From: Triplophysa rosa
Lineage: Eukaryota; Chordata; Actinopteri; Cypriniformes; Nemacheilidae
Direction: 5' to 3'
DNA length: 64,000 bases
Assembly (NCBI RefSeq): GCF_024868665.1
Contig: NC_079901.1
Location: forward strand, 226,067-290,066
The position numbers were made by a program, and so were the translations under genes. The notes beneath the pieces are model-generated. The model did not search any database. It was given only the letters and a program-made list of their open reading frames with translations, and was not told the origin of the DNA. Below, piece after piece: positions 45,591 through 54,800 of the stretch (position 1 is the stretch's first letter; each line of letters begins with the position of its first letter).

Positions 45591-46502
45591 ATAATGGCCC
45601 GTCCCTTGTCTCCCTTGTATTTGTCGCATATCAGTGACTTAATATCCGGTGCTCCGCACTACCCTCAGTTTCTGCTTGTAGAAACTACGGCAACACGCAA
45701 AAGCGGAAGTGGTTATACAGCATCTGGGACGCAGCATCTGTTGTTCTGTTATTATGGATCACGATTACTCTTTGGTGAGTAAAGCATACGCCTCTGGATG
45801 ATGAAAACGATAATTGATGTCCCATAATTCCACTCTCCTACATAATGTCATTTAGCTTCGCCTTTTGTTGTTGTTTCGAAAGTGCACCATCTAGGGATCC
45901 AAATATTCCATATTGTGGCTTTAACGTTTACCTTTTCTTAGTCAATGAATTCAAGATAATTTTTCTTACCCCATTTTGCTTGCTTTAATTACAAATTTAC
46001 TTAACAATTTAATCACATTATTTTTGTCTCAAAACAAGACTTATTTTCTTAGGTCAATTTTTCGACATTTGTCCTGGAAAACAAGACAAAAATACTTTGA
46101 AAGAAAGTAAAGAAAGTCATTTTTTGCAGTGTTTAAAGTTATTCTCAAAATTGAAAAAGTTTTCTCTATCAAACACTTGTCAGTAAAGTCACTAAATGAA
46201 GTCAGACATTTTGGAAATAACATTCAAAAGCCGACTAAGGCTTGCATGCACTTATGATTAATCAGAGGGTGGAAGACACGTGTCAGATTGGTTTTCAGTG
46301 AAGTATTGATCATGTTGATCTGAGAGAGTAAACTCATGTATTAAATATGATACAAATAGCTTTATATGGTTAAGGAACTTAAAGAAAAAATATGATAATA
46401 CAAATGTGAATCTGCAAAAAATAAGATTACTACAGTAAAATAATAGTTAATAACCATAAGAGAGGATTAACGTGAACAAAATGAAACCAACACATGAAAC
46501 AA

Positions 46503-47210
46503 CTCGGTTACGTCTGTAACCTTTGCTCCCTTTCTGTCGGTCTCTCGACATTGTGTCGAGACAGAATGCGGTTTGAACTTGAGAACCTATCTGAGTTGAC
46601 TTTTAAAAGGCCAATGAAATTGGCGAATGGCATGAGCATGCCAATCTCCGCCCCGTACATACGGGTATGATGACGTGACCCATTCATTCAGCTTTTGTGC
46701 TGAGGAACCTGGGAGGTATCCCCCGGTCGCTGCAGCGGACGGCGAAGTGTTGTGGCATGAAGGACACAACGTCTCGTTCCCTCCATCAGGGAACAAAGGT
46801 TGCAGACGTAACCGAGACGTTCCCTTTCTGTCGAGACAGAAGGGAACGCCACAGCGCTTCCGCCATGTCACCAACTCTAGCTGAGCGACACTGACAGGCG
46901 TGAGCGTGTCACCAGTGAGCGCTAACACGAATCGTGACCTTCCAGTGGGAAAGGTAGGATATCAGGAGCTAACAAAGTCCGAGGGATCTTATCATCGGCC
47001 GTACGGGCGTAGACCTTCTGTTCTCTATAGCGAGATAGCCACCCGATACCATAAGGAACACTGGGAAGCGCTACCTCCTCTTGCAGAAGGGATGCACTAC
47101 GGAGACCACATCCTACCGCACGGGGGGAAATCTGTGAAGATGCCAGCATGGTCTCACCAATGGGAAGAACTCATGGGAAGAAGGCGTGTGGCCCACTATA
47201 AGGAGTGCAC

Positions 47211-47212
<2 letters not shown>
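46503..47212 (-). mobile_element. Second DIRS-like fragment with ICR-like end
   Basis: The end CGGTTACGTCTGTAACC (46505-46521) is repeated in inverted form near 46798-46816. The ICR-like stretch at about 46765-46843 contains CGTCTCGTTCCCTCCATCAG and CGAGACGTTCCCTTTCTGTC, as in 8822-8884. Terminal-repeat parts (AGGCCAATGAAATTGGC and CATTCATTCAGC) match 8660-8750. Further right, GGTCTCACC and AGAACTCATGGGAAGAA match 9222-9260. It therefore corresponds to the left ~0.7 kb of the 8548-13394 element; the genes are missing. Confidence 0.8.

Positions 47213-47213
<1 letters not shown>

Positions 47214-47243
<30 letters not shown>
47214..47243 (+). repeat. (GA)n microsatellite
   Basis: About 15 GA units at the break of the second DIRS fragment. 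Confidence 0.96.
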
Positions 47244-47244
<1 letters not shown>

Positions 47245-48164
47245 AGCGGGGAAAAAGCACAGCAGCAACGCACAGGTGATCGAGTGGAGCAACAGAAGAA
47301 AGGCGCAGGTGATGGAGTATGGGATTCTTTTTGGGACAATACAAATTTTAGGAAACAAACAAAAATATATACTAAGAAAGAAGAAAAAGACTCTGATAAT
47401 GAAAACAGTTGCTCAATTAAATACAACTCAACCAACCAAAGTTTAACATGGTTTTCATATAAACACCTTTCTTTCTTACATTTATGTATTCAGCAAACGC
47501 TTTTGTCCAAAGCGACTTACAGTGCATTTTTACAGTTCATTTTAGTGTTGGCACTTAGTTAGTATAATAGCAGAGTTGCCAACTCCCAGACTTTTCGCAA
47601 AGACCTCATGAAGTGTTTAAAGTTTTTTATCGAACCAAGCATGGCACGTGTGAACACACCCTTACAATGGGACACAAGCCAACATCAATCTCTAAATGCA
47701 TTCTATATTTAAATGTTATGTTATGTTTTTAATTGAAAAACGTCTCTTATTCTGTTTCTTTTCAATCTGTTTTATGTAGATGTTTTTATACATAATGGAA
47801 GTGTTATGTGCAACAGGCAGACAAAATTAAAACATTCTTTCCAGAGACCTCCAATTGTGTTACCTTAGTTTTTCCTGTAGCGAGGTTTAAAAAATATTGG
47901 AACTTTATACATATACAATAAGTGGGACATGGAGAGCAAACATTCACATATTGCGAAAATGTCACAAATCATCATCATCATCATCATGCTCCTCCTGGAC
48001 ATGAACAACACCCTCAGGTTAGTTCATGTAAAATTGCTAAGTTCTGTACAGCATGCAGCAATGTTTTTATTTAGCCCGTATATATCTCACTACCCTAGTA
48101 TTTTTTAAAATAGTCGTTCAAATTGTAACTTGTCTTTTGCGCAGCAGCAGAAGAGCACAGGCAA
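47244..48164. other. Unassigned, with an L2/SINE-like tail at 47480-47530
   Basis: TTTATGTATTCAGCAAACGC and TTTTGTCCAAAGCGACTTAC form the reverse complement of the common L2/SINE 3' tail. A short (ATC)n run lies near 47966-47988. No gene is visible. Confidence 0.45.
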
Positions 48165-48222
48165 CGACATTTACATTTATGCATTTGGCAGATGCTTTTA
48201 TCCAAAGCAGTTTCATAGACGC
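48165..48222 (-). repeat. L2/SINE-like 3' tail fragment
   Basis: ATTTATGCATTTGGCAGATG and CTTTTATCCAAAGCAG are the reverse complement of the tail seen at 19985-20030. Confidence 0.6.
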
Positions 48223-48243
48223 CTAACAGTCTGTACAGTTATG

Positions 48244-48406
48244 CTGGGTTCACACCAAACGTGAACAATCGCGTTCCACGCTCTTTTTTACTCGTGGGAA
48301 AAGCTATAGTTATTTTCGCATGAGTGACGCTCGCGAGTTCGCGTCTGTACGCGTCTTTGCATTGACTTTGTGCAAAACGCGTCATTCACGTTTGGTGTGA
48401 ACCCAG
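48244..48406. mobile_element. 163-bp MITE with perfect 22-bp inverted repeats
   Basis: CTGGGTTCACACCAAACGTG plus AA at 48244-48265 is exactly complementary to 48385-48406. The interior is CpG-rich (GCTCGCGAGTTCGCG). It lies just downstream of the last cortactin exon seen. No clear duplication. Confidence 0.85.
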
Positions 48407-48778
48407 TGTTAGTGTTAAAGCAATCGCTGTGTGTTATACAGAAACGACAGTTTGTTCAGGACTTACTCCATGTTCACTGTTTTGACAGAAGAAGAATTAT
48501 TCATCCTATTTTAGCCCTTAAAACTCAGTTCTCCCGACACCAGTTTTTGATAGTGAAAAAATGCTGTGTGCTTGTCTCCTAATATAAGGTATAATTGTGT
48601 ACGATTAGTCAACCAACATTATTACTGCATGAACGAGTGTCCAAAAACAGGACTGATGTCTCCATGGGATATTGAGTGTTGATCAGTGTTTATGTCATGA
48701 GTGAACTTGCACATACCGACAGTGAAGAACATACGCTGGGGAATAAATTAAGCTTGTTCTACAGTAAAGAAAGTTCAC

Positions 48779-48833
48779 CTTTCTGCGATGCATGTTTTTC
48801 AGTTTTTCCAGCGTATTCAAAGCCCACAGCAGA
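48779..48833 (-). CDS. cttn: cttn exon, first half of second repeat
   Basis: Fifty-five nt after a CTGCAG acceptor encode [18 protein letters not shown] and end AAAG/GTGAAC in phase 1. The second half of the repeat should be in the next exon, which was not found. A split second repeat is plausible for this gene but I could not verify it. Confidence 0.85.
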
Positions 48834-51800
48834 CTGCAGAAAATGAAAACGAAAGGGATTTCAGTATGGTGAAAAAAATTGGACCCTGAAGCACTGAAGG
48901 ACTGAAGATGTACCTGGTCGACACGATCAGCTTCCACTCCAAATTTTCCACCGAAACCCTTAGATGTGTCGGTCTGAGAGCAATGTTTGGATAATTTGCT
49001 CTGATACTCGTGGCCCACGGCTGACTGTTGGGATAAACACATAAAAACACATAATCCTATCCACATAAACTCTTCAGAGTCAATTCCATCTCACACTAAC
49101 TCAGACTTTCTTGTCTGGAAAAATGCAGTTTTTTTCCAAAAACAAACAACTTAACTGATGAGCCTCTTTACAAGGCATGCAGACATAGGGGGAGAAAATA
49201 GATTGACAGCTGTGATAATTTATATATTATATACTGTGATCTTGTAAAAGTAACAAAAATTAACAAAAGTAGCCTTCTATAAACACAAGAAAAAACTCAT
49301 TCATTGTACATTTTTTGCTGCTTCAGAATCGATGAGAATCGATGAGAGAACCCTAACCCATGAGAAAACTCCACTTAGATGTTTATTATAAAGACAAAAT
49401 ATGCATCCCAGCCGCTAAAACCCACTCTTTAAAACTCTTTGGGCATCAAAACAGCATATGTAAGTGTTTTACTGTGATGATAATTGAATCACGCCTTAAA
49501 GGAGTCATCGGATGAAAAAATTCAAATTTTTCTGTGTTTAAGTGCTATAATCGGGTCCCCGGTGCATCTAGCAACCCAGAAAACGTGAAAAACAAGAACC
49601 CAGGAAGTTTGTTTTGATGAGCCTTTCCCTGCAAGCATGTGAGAAATAGAGCCGTTCAGATTTCGCTCCTGTTGTGATGTAGACGCAAGCTCTTATTATA
49701 ATGTTACTAAAGTTGCTAAAGTTAGTTGACAACATGCAATGTAGTCGCTGCACAGAGTCTAAACCCAGGAAGAGACAGGAGTGGATTTATTTTATTTTTA
49801 GTGGAAATCCCTCAGAAACCATAAGTAAAAACCTGCTTGTTTGTGCGAATCACTTCAAACCGGATTGCTTTTTCAACCAGGGACAGTACAAGCAGGATTA
49901 GCTACAAAGTTGTTCCTCAAGAGGGATCAAGACCGACTGAACGAGACAAAGCTGCCGATGTAAGTAATATTTATCAACAGTTTGAATTGACGTAAATGTA
50001 CCGTATATATAGGAGGATAACGTTAGCATACGATAGCGAAGGGAGCTAAGTCACTCACGGGCTAAATAGAACATTCAAAGCCAGTGTTAAACTTACTCTA
50101 ATTTATATGTTATTTGGCAAATGGGCACTTGGAGTTTAGCTGTATGTATGTTAATACATCATGTGCGTTAATATGTTCAGCTGCCGCAAGCTGTTTGTTT
50201 TGCTAATGAACAGGGGCGAACACTGGGGTTAGTTTCGTTTTAAACGTCTCAAATCTTTCGTGCTTAAGCTGAAAAATCTGTCACAGCAAACTAGCTCTCA
50301 CGTTGTGTGTGTGACATTATAACTTGTCGACGACAAGTGCTAAAATCAATGTAATTCCGCTGAGATCTGCAGGTGCTCATTCCGTGGATTTTAGGCGTGC
50401 ATACGTGAGCACATTAGCTGTTTGCTGTGACAGATTTTTTAGTCTCCGGATGAATGATTTGAGACGTTTTAAACGAAACTAACCGCACAGGAGTTCAGGA
50501 AACATAATTTAGCTAAACCATTGCCATGGCAGTACTACACGTGTGTTGTGTTGACACGCCGGACAGAAGGGGGTGGGGTTCGCTGTAACTCATTATCAGT
50601 TAAAGAGACATGCACCAAAACGGGTTGCTGTGAGCATAGCTGTTTTTGACGAGGCAAGAAGGGTTTTGTTTACACGGCCATTGAGTGTTTTTAAACTAAA
50701 TATGTTCCAGACATTTCATGAAGACCCTAATAAATCATACCAACTTGTTAAAAGTGCTCATACGATCAGTCCTTTAAAAATATACAAATGTAATCTCAAA
50801 CATGACACGAATGTAGGACAGGTTTTGAGTGTCATCTGGCTTAGTTTTTCTGGTGTGTTCTGCACTGTTGGCTAAAGTAAGTCCCTGTCTCCCTTTTTTT
50901 GGCCCAGAGCTCATCTGGGAGTCAGATCATTTTGATTGTCATACCAATACGACAGTCTGGATTGAGTTGGTGTTGTAATGTTAAAACCAAAAATAAACTA
51001 GCTTGCCTACCTGTTTCCCAGAAACAGTGTAATCATTACATTCCCCTACGGAGATACAATCCTGGTAGTTTGTATTTTGACTGTATGATTGGACTAAGTT
51101 CCTTCAGAATGTGGAATAGATCATATATATCATAAATATGTCTGTGGTGAGCGAGATTTGTGGGAATCTGGTAAGCAAACGCCACTTTGTTTATGTTTTG
51201 CATCCCAGCTGATACTAGCTCTTCTGGCTTGCATGTTGAGTGGTTTCCTTACCAACTACTGCCACCTGCTGATAGGGAAAGTTATTCCTCTCTCGCAGGC
51301 GTAGAACGAACGTGCTACTTGGCTGTCGGGTTTCGACCATTGGCTTGGTGTCTCAGGGCAATTTTGAACCCCGACGCAGTCAATGTCAGCCGACCTCACG
51401 GTCTGCTTTTCATCTGCGGTAGTTCATCGTGTCGGCTCGGTGTGTACTCTCTCTAACCTCACCTTATCCATGCGATCCTGCTGCAATCCAAATTTTCCAC
51501 CATAACCATGAGATGCTTTGGGCATGGTCTCCAACTCCTTCTGCTTTATGTCACTGTGTTCTGACGCCACTCTCTCACGTAAACTATGAATGCTGAGAAA
51601 TGACACAAACACAGAGGTGAATATTCAGTGTCCGTCTTTCTATAAACTCATCCATAAATCCAAAGTGGCAAACCGAAGAGAGAAATAAAAAGGTGTGTGT
51701 GTGTGTGTTTGTAAAGAAAGGTGGTGGTTCACTAACTTGATGTGTCCCTGATGACCGGAGCCAACAACAGTCTTGGCACCCCATCGCTGCTCCTTCTCTG

Positions 51801-54800
51801 ACACATCGTTCTGAAAGGTGTTAAGTACATCAATCTCTCAGTCAGCCGGTCTCATTCATTTTAACCAGAGGTAATATTGTACAGATGTGCTCATTAAGAA
51901 GGCACTTTTTTCCTGCAAGCACGTTTCTTAGAATTGAAATGCATGTTTTGTGTTTTACCGAACATCCACCATTATGGTAGGACAGAATTTAAATGAATCA
52001 CGCAACATGACTTACTAACATTTGCTCTTGTCAGTTACTATCATTTAATCTTCAAAAAACATGTAAACCTTGAGCTTATTAGTGGTGTTCTTGGTAGATT
52101 GCGCTGGTCATTATGGGAATGATATTCACTTTTTTTTTTTAAGCACGCTGTTACGTCCCTTGACGTTTTGTTTATGGAGTGCTTGTGCGTAGGGCTGTGC
52201 GATTTGGGGAAAATATCTAATTGCGATATTTTTGACAGACATTGCGATTGCGATTTTATTTGCGATTTTAACTATTCTAATTCAAGCTTCAGCTCAATAT
52301 TGTTGTGTGGAGCACAGTATGGGTATAGTTACCCTGAAAGAAAACAACAAAAAAAACATTACAGAAATTCTAATTGTTTCCATTAAAACCATTACAAAAT
52401 TAATTTTTGTAGTGTGTTTTGGGCATTATTCAAATAGGGCATTATTCAATGTGTCTCCCAACTTCCAGATTACATCACACCAATAGAATCCAAATACCAG
52501 TGTACACTATTATAGTTTCCATTAAAACAAATACAACTCCCATTGTAACCCTTAAATCCATAACATTTTCTATTGTGTTAGTGAATTATTAAAATAGTTC
52601 ATAGGTTACATAGGCTGATTTATTCTTTTTTAAGTATGTGGGATTTTTTAAAACCATTAGAAAATGTGCTGAATGTTTAATTTCATCCAAGTGAAATTAG
52701 CAAAACTGTTAGATAGAATTTACATTTGTTTGAAACGTGGAGCTAGGCGTGAGTTGACACAGGGTGCGCGCGTGCGTCAAGCCTCGTCTGTATTGCCAGA
52801 TGCCTGTGTGGACTCAAGTACTATAAACGTTATTACGAAACAGGCTGTGTGTGCGCAACAAGTTTAAACGGCTCGTCCGCGAGATGCGCAACGCGGGGCA
52901 GAGACGCGCGAGTATGAAACAGGCAGTGTGTGCACATCAAGTTTAAACGGCTCGTCCGCGAGATGCGCAGTCGGGGCAGAGACGTGCGAGTATGAAACAG
53001 GCAGTGTGTGCACATCAAGTTTAAACGGCTCGTCCGCGAGACGCGCAACGCGGGGAAGAGTCGCGCGAGTATGAAACAGGCTATGTGCGCATCAAGTTTA
53101 AACGGCTCGTCCGCGAGACGCGCAACGCGGGGAAGAGTCGCTCGAGTATGACAGGCTGTGTGTGCGGTCTTCTGAATTGGACGATTTTTTGTATTTATTT
53201 GCCTAATATGATCGATCTGACTCTGCAGATGCCATAATAACACACACTCTCTCTCCTGCCTTCTGTTTGTTTTTTTATGTCGGACGTTTCACAGTTGGCT
53301 AGGGCAGTGCTGATTAGGCATAACGGAGGTGCGCTCACTCAGACACGTTTCCTATTTTTCACATTGCTTCCACATCGCAGCCTCTTGCGATTAGCAAATC
53401 GCAACGTCTCACATCGCGATTGCGATTTCGATTAATCGTTCAGCCCTACTTGTGCGTGTCTGTTTTATTCTCTCTCGCTCTCTCCCTTTTCTCTGTCTGT
53501 TCCTCCCTCTGGTTGCTGATTGGTCCCAAAAGTCGTCAATTATTGTTAACGGTGTGACGTTGACCTATCAGCTGCCAGTCAGACTTTCGCTGGCTGATAA
53601 AAGGAGGCCGAAATTGAATGGATCACGGTTCTGTTCTTTTTGAACTGCCAGTCACTCGTTTTAGTTTTCAGTTTAACGCTGTTCTGTGACCTCTGTTTCA
53701 TTACCTTAATGATTTGTCACTTCGTGTGTTATGTTGTTCTTATTGTTTACGTGGACAAAAGGATGGCGTTCGTTCCTTGAACTGTGAGCTTACACTCCAT
53801 GAAGTCTACTCGGTACTCAAGAGAATTGTGAACAGGGAAGATGTCACGTGACTTGCATTGTGCAACATTTAGCTAACTTGATGTGAGACACCCTAGGTAA
53901 GACGTGAACGCCACCCCGTTAATTTATCTTTTGATAAGTTTAGAGTAGGGAAGTATACGGCGCCTGGCGCGGAAGATTTTGCTTTCCTTGTTTTTCTTTG
54001 CTTAGTTAGGTTAGTTGTTTAAACTACGTTAGAATCTTTTGTTTTATTATGTTCTTTCCTTTGGCGTCACTAATCTATCCCTTTCTCTAGGGTTAAAGTT
54101 ATTTTTCTGCTGTTTATTCAAGTTGTTAATATTTATACTTTGTTTTTGCTCCTCTATTAATATCAATTTTGTAAATATTATTTGATATCATAATTTCACT
54201 TTTGTATATTAAACACTTATTTCTTTGGCATTTTGTTGTCCGTGTGTTGTCACTTGCCACCAGCATTATCTCACAATGTTTATCATAGTATAAATGTTGC
54301 TCCTTTCAACCCTAGACCATGCCTTATAAAAGGTCATAACACACGCTAATTTGCATTATTATCAAGACTGTGACAAGAGTCAGGGAGGCGGGTCCCTATG
54401 ATTCAATGGATCTCCATATTCCCAGACTACCCCCTCCTAGTGTGGCTCGTGGAAGATCTGCTTTTAATGATGTTAAAGTGGTCATCGGATAAAAACTGGA
54501 CTTTTTCTGTGTTTAAGCGCTATAATCGGGTCCCCAGTGCATCTACCAACTCCGAAAACTCTGCGTGTTTGTGTGAAGCGCGTTTGTCGTTGTGCTTGTT
54601 TGTGTGACATTAATCAAAAGCCTTGACTATTTAAATATTCTCAAGATGACACAAAAGAGAACTTGATTCGGTAATCACGCACTGTTTATGATATGTGTGT
54701 GACCAGAAACTCTCTTTCACGTCTTCTTACTCTTAAACAGACATATCCATACAAAATTATGCCATAATGCCCATAGTAGCAAGTATGCTTGTAAAAGCTA

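Larger units (their letters stand above)
42962..45920. mobile_element. TTAA-flanked Kolobok-like element (rearranged)
   Basis: The ends AGCCACAATATGGAATA and TATTCCATATTGTGGCT form a perfect 17-bp inverted repeat flanked by TTAA at 42958-42961 and 45921-45924. A THAP-type exon lies inside (43894-44173). TTAA sites plus a THAP domain fit the Kolobok superfamily. The interior also holds a zinc-finger gene piece, a hAT scrap, a CCAAT repeat array and an L2 LINE piece, and a single N sits 28 bp inside the left end. Confidence 0.6.
42746..46131. mobile_element. MITE (CACTGCAAAAAATGA ends) with nested TTAA element
   Basis: The left arm (42746-42957) starts CACTGCAAAAAATGACTTTC and the right arm (45925-46131) ends AAGTCATTTTTTGCAGTG, a good inverted repeat with matching subterminal TTGTTTTCCAG-type blocks. 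Without the inner element it would be about 0.4 kb. This family is common in fish; no target duplication was confirmed. Confidence 0.75.
49500..50773 (+). mobile_element. TTAA-flanked THAP element in cttn intron 4
   Basis: The left end AGGAGTCATCGGATGAAAAA follows TTAA (49496-49499). The right end CATACGATCAGTCCT precedes TTAA (50774-50777) and is its imperfect complement. A THAP-like exon lies at about 49736-49960. The 1.27-kb length shows that most of a transposase is missing. Kolobok-like by TTAA site plus THAP domain. Confidence 0.65.
52149..54341 (+). mobile_element. Solo LTR (~0.93 kb) with a nested hAT MITE
   Basis: The ends TGTTACGTCCC and GGTCATAACA are flanked by the exact 5-bp duplication CACGC (52144-52148 and 54342-54346). 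After subtracting the MITE and one octamer the LTR is about 926 bp. It contains a CCAAT-type ATTGGT near 53518 and GATAAAAGG near 53595, a possible promoter. No internal retroelement genes are attached. The superfamily is uncertain. Confidence 0.85.

Noticed and set aside
48779..51810. HCLS1 (HS1) as an alternative to cortactin
   Set aside because: [17 protein letters not shown] and the [11 protein letters not shown] linker fit cortactin more closely than the HS1 sequence I remember.
52833..53243. Minus-strand ORF with repeated [17 protein letters not shown] units
   Set aside because: It is a by-product of the ~78-bp minisatellite inside a non-autonomous MITE.
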